A DNA stretch of 64,000 nucleotides, from the NCBI RefSeq assembly GCF_000312665.1, contig NZ_HF536773.1, positions 655,672-719,671 on the forward strand, read 5' to 3'. This DNA comes from Rhizobium mesoamericanum STM3625. Its GTDB lineage: Bacteria; Pseudomonadota; Alphaproteobacteria; Rhizobiales; Rhizobiaceae. How positions within the stretch are numbered: the stretch's first letter is position 1; every line of letters starts with the position of its first letter. Position numbers and translations under genes: made by a program. This document shows, piece after piece, positions 1-8,927 of the stretch. The notes under the pieces are model-generated. The model searched no databases. It saw nothing but the letters and a program-made list of their open reading frames with translations, and was not told the DNA's origin.

Positions 1-1
1 C

Positions 2-970
2 GTCGGCGACTGGATCGTGCTCGACAGCGGCGTCGAGGGACGTGTCATTGAAACCAACTGGCGGGCCACGCATCTGCTGAGCGGTACGAATGACCTCATC
101 GCAATCCCCAACAGCCAGCTCGCCAAAGCAAACCTCACCAACCTCAGCAGTCCTGACGAGAGTCACGGCATCTCGATCAAAATAAGGGTCGCGCCGGCGC
201 CACCGGCTAGCATCGAGGAGGTCATGCGGACGGTTCTGTTCAGTTCAAACAACATTCTCAAATCGCCCTCTCCTTCGGTGACCATCAAGGGCCTCGATGG
301 CCAGGCGGTGGAAGTGGAGCTGAGTTGCCGGGTGAGAAACATGGCACAGATGCCGATTGCCACCAACGAAATCTACGATCTCATATTCCGCCACTGCAAG
401 GCCGCCGGTTTGGCGCTGGCGGTACCGGTGACAAGCGGAGTCAGCCAAGAACAGAATGCAGCCTATTTGCAGCATCCAAGCACCGCATGGCGCCTGCTAA
501 ACGCAATACCGCTCTTTTCACCGCTGACCGAGGATGAGAAAGAAACGCTGGCCGCAAGCATGACGCGACAGACATATCGCAAGGACGCGATCATCGCAGA
601 ACAAGGCTCCAAGCTCATGTCCCTGATGTTGATTAGAAGCGGTGTCGTGGCAATATCACGAAAGGAAGGCGATCGGGAGATCGAGCTTATGCGTCTTTCA
701 CCAGGCGACTGTTTTGGGGAAGAGGGAATGCTGACAGGCTCGCCATCGCCCGGAAGCGTGAAGGCTCTGACGTTTGTGGTTGCTTATGAAATCACGCAGG
801 AGCGCCTTGCCGCTCTTATGCATGACCGCCCCGCACTAGCCGACGAACTGGGCCTCATTTTATCGCGACGGGTTGAGGCAGAGCGCCTCCAAACAATGGA
901 ACCTCTGTCGCGCGGTGAGGAAGCAGCAACATTTGCGGCTCGGATCCGGAAAATTTTCCAGCTATCATAA
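2..970 (+). CDS. MscS-family channel with C-terminal cyclic-nucleotide-binding-like domain (5' partial)
   Basis: The open frame runs in from the left edge, so the N-terminal membrane part is missing; the GTG at 17 is internal. The first 50 or so residues match the beta-domain of small-conductance mechanosensitive channels (VGDWIVLDSG, then IPNS near residue 36 and NLSSP). After the MscS C-terminal region, residues from about 165 form a cNMP-binding fold ending in the phosphate-binding-cassette-like stretch FGEEGMLTG. Channels combining these domains belong to the bacterial cyclic-nucleotide-gated branch of the MscS superfamily. The Arg that normally follows the cassette in cAMP binders is not evident (SPSPGS is there instead), so ligand binding is uncertain. 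Inner-membrane location is inferred from the family. Confidence 0.85.
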   Translation, partial: VGDWIVLDSGVEGRVIETNWRATHLLSGTNDLIAIPNSQLAKANLTNLSSPDESHGISIKIRVAPAPPASIEEVMRTVLFSSNNILKSPSPSVTIKGLDGQAVEVELSCRVRNMAQMPIATNEIYDLIFRHCKAAGLALAVPVTSGVSQEQNAAYLQHPSTAWRLLNAIPLFSPLTEDEKETLAASMTRQTYRKDAIIAEQGSKLMSLMLIRSGVVAISRKEGDREIELMRLSPGDCFGEEGMLTGSPSPGSVKALTFVVAYEITQERLAALMHDRPALADELGLILSRRVEAERLQTMEPLSRGEEAATFAARIRKIFQLS

Positions 971-1636
971 TGCTGGCTCTCGCGGTCGAAAGGTGTTGGA
1001 CCTTGAAGACAACAATTTGTTGAACCTCGGGCGAGCGCAGCCGCGGCTGCCATTGCACGGTTAATCAATCTCAAACGTGAAAAAATGGCCCGTCGCATTC
1101 CTTGTGTCCGGGCAGCCAACGACTGACGATGCAGTCAAATCGCTCCAAAATACCTAGATCGCTTCAGCATCTACGTGCTGCGCTGACTGCCGACGAACTG
1201 GACGGCGTGGATCGTCATGGACTGATCGAGCTCTGGCTGGCCAATCTACTATGCAGTGGCCATTCGTGCCTCGTAGCACTTTCTTGGCCACTGTCGCGCT
1301 GCGAGCCAACGCCAGAGCGGCGCGAGTCAATGCCTGCTCCTGGCCGTACGTTATGCGCATGGATATCCGGCACAACCGCCCCGTCAGTCGTTATACAGCT
1401 AATTTATTTATTTTATAGACTATTATCAAGGTGCTCGTTTCCGGTATTCTGTGAAAAAGCCATCCCGTCAGTAGCTGAAGAAGTCAATTGTCTAGAAAGG
1501 ACGCGTCGATAACTGTGAAATTGGTATCTGATGAGAAAGCCGCAACGATTTTGCCGCAGGCCAATAGTGAGACCAGAACAGATGGGTCTTTCGCCACGTC
1601 CAGTTTCGTACGACTTCCCAAAAAAGGATCGATGTG
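971..1636. other. Intergenic region without a convincing gene
   Basis: A 136-residue open frame (1102-1512) and opposite-strand frames are present, but none has a recognisable domain or good ribosome-binding site. An AT-rich patch at about 1398-1436 could hold a promoter for the glutathione-transferase gene downstream. An AAGGA ribosome-binding sequence lies at 1623-1627 just before that gene. Confidence 0.5.
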
Positions 1637-2557
1637 ATGACCGAGAAGAATCCCGCCGACAACTTCCCCGCCGGATATGAAGTACCCAAGGTATGGACCT
1701 GGGAGAAAGGCAATGGCGGGCAGTTTGCCAACATCAATAGGCCAATTGCTGGCCCCACTCACGATAAGGTTCTGCCCGTCGGCAAGCATCCCCTGCAGCT
1801 CTATTCGCTCGCGACGCCAAATGGTGTCAAAGTGACGGTCATGCTGGAAGAACTGCTCGCACTCGGACACATGGGCGCCGAATACGACGCCTGGCTGATC
1901 AAAATCGGCGAAGGCGAGCAGTTCGGATCCGGGTTCGTGGGGGTCAATCCGAACTCAAAGATCCCTGCCCTTCTGGATCGGTCGACGCCCGAGCCCACGC
2001 GCGTTTTCGAAAGCGGATCGATCCTGCTCTATCTGGCGAAGAAATTTGATGCCTTCCTTCCGAAAGAGCACAAGGCGCAGACCGAAACGATGAACTGGCT
2101 GTTCTGGCAGATGGCATCGGCGCCCTATCTCGGTGGCGGCTTCGGCCATTTCTATGCCTATGCGCCGGTGCAGATCAAATACGCCATCGATCGCTTCTCG
2201 ATGGAGGTGAAGCGGCAGCTTGATGTGCTCGATCGTCATCTTGCCGGCAACAGGTTCATGGCAGGCGAGGAATATTCGATCGCAGACATCGCCATCTGGC
2301 CCTGGTACGGCAACCTCGCGCAGGGCAAGACATACGGCGATGCGGGAAACTTCCTGGATGTGCAGAGCTACCGGAACGTGCAGCGCTGGACGGCCGAGAT
2401 CGCCGAACGTCCCGCCGTCAAGCGCGGCCGCATGGTCAACCGGATAAACGGCGATCCATCGGAACAGCTCCACGAGCGTCACGACACCTCCGACTTCGAA
2501 ACGAAGACGCAGGACAAGATCGGCAGCCAAGCCCAAGACCAGCCCGCAGCGCCATGA
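1637..2557 (+). CDS. yghU: YghU-type glutathione S-transferase / glutathione-dependent disulfide-bond oxidoreductase
   Basis: The protein (306 aa from the ATG at 1637; an adjacent GTG at 1634 is a less likely start) follows Escherichia coli YghU closely: KVWTWEKGNGGQFANIN near the N-terminus, then KHPLQLYSLATPNG, then NPNSKIPALLD in the thioredoxin-like GST_N domain. The helical GST_C domain follows (about residues 150-270; DIAIWPWYG). YghU binds two glutathiones and has disulfide reductase activity, so a cytosolic redox or detoxification role is expected. The C-terminus carries an extra polar tail of about 30 residues. AAGGA about 10 nt upstream supports the start. It stands alone, convergent with the EamA gene downstream. 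Confidence 0.93.
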   Translation: MTEKNPADNFPAGYEVPKVWTWEKGNGGQFANINRPIAGPTHDKVLPVGKHPLQLYSLATPNGVKVTVMLEELLALGHMGAEYDAWLIKIGEGEQFGSGFVGVNPNSKIPALLDRSTPEPTRVFESGSILLYLAKKFDAFLPKEHKAQTETMNWLFWQMASAPYLGGGFGHFYAYAPVQIKYAIDRFSMEVKRQLDVLDRHLAGNRFMAGEEYSIADIAIWPWYGNLAQGKTYGDAGNFLDVQSYRNVQRWTAEIAERPAVKRGRMVNRINGDPSEQLHERHDTSDFETKTQDKIGSQAQDQPAAP

Positions 2558-2610
2558 TCAAGCCGCCAGGACGGCCGGTAAGAGGATACGTCGGGCAAGC
2601 TCCTGAGAGG

Positions 2611-2641
2611 CGGAAGATGTGGCCACCTCGACGATCTTCCG
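2611..2641. terminator. Possible shared terminator hairpin between convergent genes
   Basis: An 8-bp perfect inverted repeat (CGGAAGAT at 2611-2618, ATCTTCCG at 2634-2641) lies between the convergent yghU-like and EamA genes. The 15-nt loop is long and there is no clear T-run, so this is a weak candidate. Confidence 0.3.
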
Positions 2642-2759
2642 GTGGACCGAAAGCAGAGTGGTGGAAAGGCCGAGATAAACAGGAAAGGAGACAACCCCTG
2701 TCGCGATCAGCCTGCACCCAGGCAATCTAGCTGGAGGCCATTGCTTGATGGGATGGCCG

Positions 2760-3656
2760 TCACTTCGAGCGCATCAGATTGACAATAAGTACCCCTAAGA
2801 TAGCCGTGGCGCCACCAATTGCACCCATCACAGACGGCGTTTCTCCGAGCCAGACGAAGCCGATGAGGGTCGCGGTCGGAGGGACACCATAAAGAAAGTT
2901 CGAAGCCCGCGCGGCTGAAAGACGTTTCAGGGCGATCGCCCATGTAACATAGCCGATTGCGGTTGGAAAAATCACCAGATAGGCAACACTCCAGTTGACG
3001 ATTGCCGGTGCTGCAGCGAGAGCCGAGACGGTCGCAGGGACCGCCGGAAGAAGCGGGACCGAACCAATGAGCAGAACCCACGCGGTCACGGTCAATGCCG
3101 GCATGCGGCCGAGAACGGGCTTCTGGAGAACGCTTGCGACCGCAGAGCATAAAGCGGCACCGAGGATCAGGATGGCATTGGGGTCAACGCTCAATTGACC
3201 CTCCGCGCCAGCGGCGATCAGCGCGACGCCGCAAAACGAAACGGCCGTACCACCCCAGCCCCAAAACCCAAATCGCTCCCCAAGTGCAAAAGTGGCAATT
3301 AGCGCCGTAAACACGGGCATCGTGTTGATGATGAAACTCGCGGGTCCGGCTGGCACCGTCTGCTCGCCGGTATTGAGGAGAACGGCATAAGCAGCGATGA
3401 AAAGCACGGCCGCAACCGAAATCCGGATGAGATCTATCTTGCTCGGCGCGGTCCACCGGAATGCCAGGTAGCCTAGAGCCACGAGGCCTGCGGTAACGTA
3501 TCGGGCAGCAGCCAGCTGGACCGGGGTTAAAGGGCCAAGACAGACACGGATAACAACGAACGAGGAAGCCCAAAAGAATATCGTGACACCGATCGCGAAG
3601 AGGGCCGGCAAGTCAAACTTGGTCTTCGCTTCGAAGTCAGCCGCCGTCACAGTCAT
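2760..3656 (-). CDS. EamA/DMT-family transporter
   Basis: The 298-residue protein is almost entirely hydrophobic, with about ten membrane segments in two repeats, as in the drug/metabolite transporter superfamily (EamA, RhaT/YdcZ-like). The N-terminal repeat contains FFWASSFVVIR and RYVTAG; the second ends with GVPPTATLIGFVWLGE and the usual short basic tail. Members export amino acids, purines or drugs; the substrate cannot be read from sequence. It is divergently transcribed from a LysR-type regulator with about 80 bp between them, an arrangement that usually means the regulator controls the transporter. Confidence 0.92.
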   Translation of the reverse strand: MTVTAADFEAKTKFDLPALFAIGVTIFFWASSFVVIRVCLGPLTPVQLAAARYVTAGLVALGYLAFRWTAPSKIDLIRISVAAVLFIAAYAVLLNTGEQTVPAGPASFIINTMPVFTALIATFALGERFGFWGWGGTAVSFCGVALIAAGAEGQLSVDPNAILILGAALCSAVASVLQKPVLGRMPALTVTAWVLLIGSVPLLPAVPATVSALAAAPAIVNWSVAYLVIFPTAIGYVTWAIALKRLSAARASNFLYGVPPTATLIGFVWLGETPSVMGAIGGATAILGVLIVNLMRSK

Positions 3657-3740
3657 TTGCGCCTCCGTGGGTTAATGCTACTGAATTAAGCTGTTTAGGG
3701 GCGGCTTGAAAAGCACTTCAATCGATGATCTGATGTGCCC

Positions 3741-4670
3741 ATGGTTCACAGCTCCCAAACTCTGCCACCCCTCGATACGCTGGAAGCGTTTGCTAGCGCC
3801 GCGCGCCTCGGTTCGTTTTCCGCGGCGGCCGAAGAGAGCGGCATTACCCATGGCGCCGTGTCCCGGCAGATTTCGCGATTGGAACGCTGGTTGGGTGTGC
3901 GTTTATTTGCACGCCAGGCGCGGGGTGTCAGCCTTACACCCGAGGGCATGCGGTTCTTTGCTCGAGCCCAGGAGGCCCTTGCTCTACTCAGCGATACCGA
4001 TGAGCGTTGGATCCCTCGTCGGCACAAGACCACTGTTCGTCTTTCTCTGACACCTTCTGTCGCATCCCTGTGGCTCTTCTCACGGCTACCAAAACTTGAG
4101 GGCGACGACATCCATCTCGAGCTGGTTCTCGAACACCGGTTGGCAGATTTTGGCGAAGGGACCGACTTAGCCATCCGATGTGGGAAGGGCCCGTGGGCCG
4201 GTGTTCGTGCGGTTCCCCTCTGGCATGAAAAATCGTTTCCAATCGCGGCTCCCGCCCTTGCTGCGAGGATTGGGGCGGACTGCAGTTCGCAAGCATTTCT
4301 GACAGCGCCTATCTTGCACGATTCGAATATCGAGGGTTGGCGTCGCTGGTTCGCCGCAGATGGCATCGAGTATCTGCCCCGTGGCCAGGACCGCCGGTTC
4401 GAAGATTACAATTTAGTCATCGACGCCTGCGTCCAGGGCGTCGGCATCGCTTTAGCCCGGCCGCCTCTATCGGATGCCGCGCTGGCTTCCGGCCGCCTGG
4501 TTCAGCTTTCGCAAAGATGGTTGGAGTATCACGTCTCGTTTCACCTTGTCCGGCCCGATGGTGCCTTGAGTGGGCCGTCGGTGGAACTTGCCCGACGTCT
4601 TTTGTACGAAGCGGGCCATGATAAGGCATCGATCGCCGCCTTCACGGCGCCCTCAAGGGCCAGGGCATAG
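3741..4670 (+). CDS. LysR-family transcriptional regulator, GcvA-like
   Basis: The N-terminus is a winged helix-turn-helix of the LysR type (LDTLEAFASAARLGSFSAAA, then HGAVSRQISRLE and GVRLFARQARGVSLTPEG). The rest is a substrate-binding-like effector domain. The motif order and the SLTPSVASLWLFSRL segment resemble GcvA-type regulators. An ATG at 3741 is taken as start; a GTG two codons upstream (3735) is an alternative. It is divergent from the EamA transporter and probably controls it. Effector unknown. Confidence 0.93.
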   Translation: MVHSSQTLPPLDTLEAFASAARLGSFSAAAEESGITHGAVSRQISRLERWLGVRLFARQARGVSLTPEGMRFFARAQEALALLSDTDERWIPRRHKTTVRLSLTPSVASLWLFSRLPKLEGDDIHLELVLEHRLADFGEGTDLAIRCGKGPWAGVRAVPLWHEKSFPIAAPALAARIGADCSSQAFLTAPILHDSNIEGWRRWFAADGIEYLPRGQDRRFEDYNLVIDACVQGVGIALARPPLSDAALASGRLVQLSQRWLEYHVSFHLVRPDGALSGPSVELARRLLYEAGHDKASIAAFTAPSRARA

Positions 4671-5338
4671 CGCCCAACAGTCCGGCCCCTGGGGCAACAC
4701 ATGCATAACTGCCACCAGCCGCTTGGTGTAATCATGTTGTGGCTGACCGTAAATCGCTGCTCTTGCGCCTTGCTCGACGATTTTCCTTCGATGCATGACT
4801 GCCACTCGATCACACACATGTCAGACGAGCGAAAGATGGTGGCTGATAAAGACAAGCGACAGACCCAATTGCTAGCGCAGCAAGGACGCCGAGTCCGTCG
4901 TAACGTTGCTTGAATATGCGCGCTTTTCTTCCGCGGATTCGTGGGGCGTTCTCGGGCAATCTGGTCTGTCTGAGGCCCTCTAAGGAGCAGCCGGAGGCGC
5001 TGGAGCGCGTTGCGGCGCGGTCTCGCGTCATCACGATCAGTGCAAGGTCGGTATGGCGCCGGTGCTCACCGAGGTCGTCGACGGCATGGGCGAATGCGAC
5101 TTGTTCGGGGCTCTCAATCTGCGCCCCCGATATCGCACCTTTCGACTTGAGGAGCTCCGCCACCGGCCGGCTGAGTTCGTCGTGTTGAAATCGGGATCAG
5201 CACGAGCGGCAGTTCTTTTTTCTCGTTGTCGCGACAGAACAAAAAGCGAATCGCGGAGAAGCGGACGCCAGAGCACATATATTCTATGAAAAACGTAGAG
5301 AAAGTTTAATTTGAGCCCGTGTTATTCCGGAGGGTATG
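4671..5338. other. Intergenic region, possibly a decayed gene
   Basis: No intact gene is recognised. A minus-strand frame at 4810-5163 and fragments in other frames look gene-like in composition, but no known motif could be read and the frames are interrupted. The end of the region is AT-rich and carries TCTATG (5283-5288) and CGTAGA (5294-5299), an imperfect inverted repeat, followed by the GGAGGG ribosome-binding site (5329-5334) of the next gene. Confidence 0.5.
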
Positions 5339-6292
5339 ATGAAGATCACAAGACGCGCTTTCACTGCGGTGGTGGCAGGTGCCATCGCCACACCTTTGAC
5401 GCAGGGTAGACTGGCTCATGCTGCTGACAAGGTCGTGCGTATCGGGTACCAGAAATATGGAACTCTCGTGCTTCTCAAGGGCAAAGGGACGTTGGAGAAG
5501 AAACTTGAATCCATCGACTACAAGGTTGAATGGACCGAGTTTCCGGGCGGTCCTCAGCTCCTCGAGGCCCTGAACGCCGGTTCCGTCGATTTCGGATCGA
5601 CCGGCGAAACGCCGCCAATCTTCGCCCAGGCCGCGAACGCTCCGCTTGTCTACATCGCACACGAGCCGCCCGCCCCCCGCGGCGAAGCCATACTTGTCCC
5701 AAAGGACAGCCCCATAAAGTCCGTCGCGGAGCTGAAGGGCAAGAAGGTCGCCTTCAACAAAGGCTCGAACGTGCACTACCTGCTCGTCAAGGCGCTCGAA
5801 GAAGCCGGCTTGACCTATGAGGACGTGGAACCATCCTTCCTGGCCCCGGCCGATGGCCGCGCAGCCTTCGAAAAGGGCGCGGTGGATGCATGGGTCATCT
5901 GGGATCCCTTCCAGGCAGCTGCGGAAGTGGCGGTCGAAGCGCGAGAGCTCAGAAACGGCGAAGGCATCGTTCCCAATCATCAGTTCTATCTCGGCACCAG
6001 GGCGCTGGTCGACGGTCACGCCGACGTAATTGATGTCTTAATCGACGCCATTTCCGAGATTGACGAATGGACCAAGTCCGACACCGCGGCTGCGGCTGCC
6101 AAGCTTTCGCCGACGGTCGGGATTCCCGAACCTGTCCTCGTCAAGGCCCTCGAGCGCCAATCCTACGGGGTCAAGAGCCTAGACGACACTGTCGTCGCGC
6201 AACAGCAGAGCATCGCCGACACCTTTTTCAAGCTCAAGCTCATTCCCAAGGAAGTGACGATTGCGGACGTTGTCCGCAAGGGCAAGGCGTGA
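5339..6292 (+). CDS. SsuA-like aliphatic sulfonate ABC-transporter substrate-binding protein
   Basis: The 317-residue protein has an N-terminal export signal with a twin-arginine-like motif (TRRAFTA) and an AHA cleavage region. The mature part reads as a sulfonate/nitrate/taurine binding protein: VVRIGYQKYGTLVLLKGKG, EWTEFPGGPQLLEALNAG, DFGSTGETPPIFAQAA, then GSNVHYLLVKALEEAGL. SsuA proteins deliver alkanesulfonates to SsuBC for sulfur scavenging. No permease or ATPase gene accompanies it here, so it must use components encoded elsewhere or be an orphan. The second of two adjacent ATGs is preferred because of spacing from GGAGGG. The AtsK-like dioxygenase downstream supports a sulfur-starvation role. 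Confidence 0.9.
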   Translation: MKITRRAFTAVVAGAIATPLTQGRLAHAADKVVRIGYQKYGTLVLLKGKGTLEKKLESIDYKVEWTEFPGGPQLLEALNAGSVDFGSTGETPPIFAQAANAPLVYIAHEPPAPRGEAILVPKDSPIKSVAELKGKKVAFNKGSNVHYLLVKALEEAGLTYEDVEPSFLAPADGRAAFEKGAVDAWVIWDPFQAAAEVAVEARELRNGEGIVPNHQFYLGTRALVDGHADVIDVLIDAISEIDEWTKSDTAAAAAKLSPTVGIPEPVLVKALERQSYGVKSLDDTVVAQQQSIADTFFKLKLIPKEVTIADVVRKGKA

Positions 6293-7109
6293 TGCCGTCG
6301 TCAAGATCCCTGAGCTACCGGCGTCAGCGAGAAGGCCAGGGCGCCTTCTCGCATGAGATATGGCCAAGGCGCTGGAAAGACTCCGGGGTGTTGCCCCAAT
6401 AATTCACCAAGGCGCTCTTTGGGATCACCTGTCCAGGCCTTGTTGTGATGATCGGGGGCCTGGAAATGACATCTTGCGGAGGACGCATGCCGAAATCAGA
6501 TCTCGATTCGATCTGAGTGAACTGAGCGCGCGCGCTCGGGCCGGTCTTCCATCGCGGAGAGTTTGGCACGAACCGTGAAGAGCTTACGGCCGCTTCCTCG
6601 GCGGCAGGAATGCTCATAAATCCGGGCGGCGCAAAAGGTCAGTTGTGCTGGCAGATTGCGGAGCACTGAAGTTCATAGGGTCCATTCTGAAGTGCAGGAC
6701 CGGACACAGGGATTGCAAGGGCCGCGGGTTCAGTAGCCTTGACGCTATTGCTCGCGGTTAAAACCTTCTCAGCCATTCCTGATTTGAGGCGAGAATGGGA
6801 AGCGTAGCGGTCTTTTCTAGAAAGATCTGTCCGCGACCATCGCACGGCTGCCGGCCATTGGCTCCTTCGTCCTCATGGCCGAATGCTCCCAAAAAGAACG
6901 ACAGAGAGAATCCATGAGCGGGACCATAAAAGCAGAGACGACATGTTTCGCAAGACACCATATATTTAGAAAATTTTATCTATAGAATCTATGGGTTATT
7001 CTATTCCATACGCCTGTCGATCTTAACGATGAACCTTCCAGCGTCCCGCCGAATATCGCTCGGGCTAATTCGAACTGCTGACTTTATCCAGATCAACCAG
7101 GAGATTTCC
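6293..7109. other. Intergenic region with AT-rich promoter-like end
   Basis: About 800 bp without a convincing gene; short frames on both strands have no recognised motif. From about 6960 the sequence becomes strongly AT-rich and contains an inverted repeat (annotated separately), so it probably holds the promoter of the dioxygenase gene. An in-frame ATG at 7029 exists, but AGGAGA at 7099-7104 supports the start at 7110. Confidence 0.5.
6983..7003. promoter_or_regulatory. Inverted repeat, candidate operator of the sulfur-scavenging genes
   Basis: TAGAAT (6983-6988) and ATTCTA (6998-7003) form a perfect 6-bp inverted repeat with a 9-bp spacer, inside an AT-rich block about 110 bp upstream of the dioxygenase start. 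The half-site ATTCTA also occurs at 5281-5286 upstream of the SsuA-like gene. A dimeric activator such as a CysB/Cbl-type LysR protein would fit this geometry; this is inference. Confidence 0.4.
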
Positions 7110-8039
7110 ATGAGCAATCCAGTTCTCGTCAATCAGATCATTCCCGATTCCGACGTCGTGCCGCTGACCGGTCGCGTCGGAGCCGAAATCAGGGGTATCC
7201 GGCTCAGCGGAGATCTTTCGGACGCAACGGTGGCAGCCATCAATCAGCTTCTCCTGAAATACAAGGTCATCTTCTTCCGCGACCAGGGACATCTTGACGA
7301 TTCCGAACAGGAAGCCTTCGCACGCCGCCTGGGCGACCTCGTGCCTCATCCAACTCAAGGTCCTGTGGCCGGCACGGCTTCCATCCTCAATCTCGATTCC
7401 AGCCGCGGCGGCGGCAGGGCCGACCAGTGGCACACCGAGGTCACCTTCGTGGATGCTTATCCGAAATTCTCGGTCCTTCGCGGCGTCGTCATTCCGGCAG
7501 CAGGCGGCGATACGATCTGGTCCAATACCCACGCCGCATACGAAAGTCTGCCCGCGTCGCTCAAATCGCTGGCGGATAATTTATGGGCCATTCACAGCAA
7601 TGCCTACGACTACGCAGCCGTGCGCCCTGGCGCCACCGCTGAAGAGAAGAAGCATTTCGAGGAAGTTTTCACGTCGACCATCTACGAGACCGAGCATCCC
7701 GTCGTTCGTGTCCATCCCGAAACCGGCGAGAGATCGCTGCTGCTCGGCAACTTCGTTCAGCGCCTGGTCGGCCTGTCGAAGAGCGACTCCGCTAAACTCT
7801 ACGAGGTGTTTCAATCCTACGTCACAGCCCCGGAAAATACCGTGCGCTGGCGCTGGAGAACCGGGGATGTCGCGATCTGGGATAACCGCGCGACCCAGCA
7901 CTACGCGGTCAACGACTACGGCGACCAGCATCGGGTCGTGCGCCGCGCCACCGTTGACGGCGACGTCCCCGTCAGTGTCGACGGTCGCCGCAGCGTAACT
8001 CACGTCAAGGCCGCCAAGGCGAAAGCGAAGGCCGCGTGA
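7110..8039 (+). CDS. AtsK/TauD-family 2-oxoglutarate-dependent dioxygenase (probable alkylsulfatase)
   Basis: The 309-residue protein belongs to the TauD/TfdA Fe(II)/2-oxoglutarate dioxygenases, cytosolic enzymes that release sulfite or sulfate from organosulfur compounds. The C-terminal half (TETEHPVVRVHP-like segment, ENTVRWRWRTGDVAIWDNR, ATQHYAVNDYGDQHR) resembles the alkylsulfatase AtsK more than taurine dioxygenase. The iron ligands read as H-T-E in WHTEVTF and the His of ATQHYAV, with Arg in HRVVRRATV for 2-oxoglutarate. The first acidic ligand is Glu rather than the Asp usual for TauD/AtsK. The C-terminus ends in a Lys/Ala-rich tail. The start at 7110 follows AGGAGA; an upstream in-frame ATG adds 27 residues unlike the family. 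Confidence 0.9.
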   Translation: MSNPVLVNQIIPDSDVVPLTGRVGAEIRGIRLSGDLSDATVAAINQLLLKYKVIFFRDQGHLDDSEQEAFARRLGDLVPHPTQGPVAGTASILNLDSSRGGGRADQWHTEVTFVDAYPKFSVLRGVVIPAAGGDTIWSNTHAAYESLPASLKSLADNLWAIHSNAYDYAAVRPGATAEEKKHFEEVFTSTIYETEHPVVRVHPETGERSLLLGNFVQRLVGLSKSDSAKLYEVFQSYVTAPENTVRWRWRTGDVAIWDNRATQHYAVNDYGDQHRVVRRATVDGDVPVSVDGRRSVTHVKAAKAKAKAA

Positions 8040-8171
8040 CCGCGGCTGGACATCGAAGCGACCATGAAATTCTAGCGCTGCCGCCGCCTCGCCTGGCTCC
8101 GCCTCGGCCGAAGATCGACCACCCGCTAAACTATCCGGCACCGGATTAGACAACAGGAATAGCAGCAAGCA

Positions 8172-8723
8172 ATGACGACATTGAATGAATTTCTCCAACA
8201 GAAGCGCGAAGCGCTCCTCGATCGGCGAGCGCGCATCAAAGCGGGCGAACTGGGGGCGGCTGCATTGAAGGCCAGTGCGAGCGCTGAAGGCCGCAGTGGC
8301 GTACGGCGTATCAGAATTCGGGATTTTCAGGTTATTTCCGACAGTCCACCCGATTTCGCCGGCTATAATCTGGGGCCATCGTCTCCGGAACTGCTTCTCG
8401 GCGCGCTTTCGAGCTGCCTGACCCACACCTTCCTCATCCATGCTTCCGATCAGGGCGTGCCCTTGGATTCCTTGCATGCGGAGGTCTCCGCCACGATCGA
8501 TCCGCGCGCAGGTGCAGAAGGACATGAAGATATTCCGGTCTATCCCCAGGAGATCAGCTACCTCGTCACGCTGGTATCTCCTGCAAGTCCCGCTGAAATC
8601 GCCAGACTGCAGGCAACCGTGGAAAAGCTCTGCCCGATCCTCAATCTCCTGAAACGCGGCAACGAGGTTCGTGGGCAGGTGGACCACCGGCAACCCGGCC
8701 ATCAGACCGCAGGCGCCGATTGA
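8172..8723 (+). CDS. OsmC-family protein
   Basis: The 183-residue protein matches the OsmC/Ohr fold: a beta-rich N-terminal half with SPPDFAGYNLGPSSPELLL, then the first redox-active Cys in GALSSCLTHTF and the second in VEKLCPILNLL. Such proteins reduce hydroperoxides with a Cys pair or act in related thiol chemistry. It lies 130 bp downstream of the AtsK-like gene on the same strand, and OsmC-like proteins often accompany organosulfur catabolism genes, so co-expression is plausible. The C-terminal 15 or so residues are polar and not part of the fold. Confidence 0.88.
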   Translation: MTTLNEFLQQKREALLDRRARIKAGELGAAALKASASAEGRSGVRRIRIRDFQVISDSPPDFAGYNLGPSSPELLLGALSSCLTHTFLIHASDQGVPLDSLHAEVSATIDPRAGAEGHEDIPVYPQEISYLVTLVSPASPAEIARLQATVEKLCPILNLLKRGNEVRGQVDHRQPGHQTAGAD

Positions 8724-8927
8724 TGGGCGATCGCGTCATTCACCGGCACGTGCTCTTGACTTCGTCTCCTTTGGCGAAACCATTGGAAGGCGGTGACTGC
8801 ATAGATCTTAAAATTATGCCGCCATTCAAAGTGCTACAGCGCCCCTTTTCGCGGCTGAAAGACGGGCGGCGCTGTCCTAGATTTCAAGTCAGTCGACTAT
8901 TTCATGAAGGCGGAAGGGAGATTATCG

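Noticed and set aside
1102..1512. 136-residue plus-strand frame
   Set aside because: No ribosome-binding site or recognised motif; low-complexity Arg/Ser/Leu composition.
4810..5163. 117-residue minus-strand frame between the LysR and SsuA-like genes
   Set aside because: Parts look like decayed coding sequence but no family could be read, so it is only mentioned as a possible remnant.
7581..8702. 373-residue minus-strand frame across the AtsK-like and OsmC genes
   Set aside because: It covers two well-supported plus-strand genes and their gap, with no known domain.
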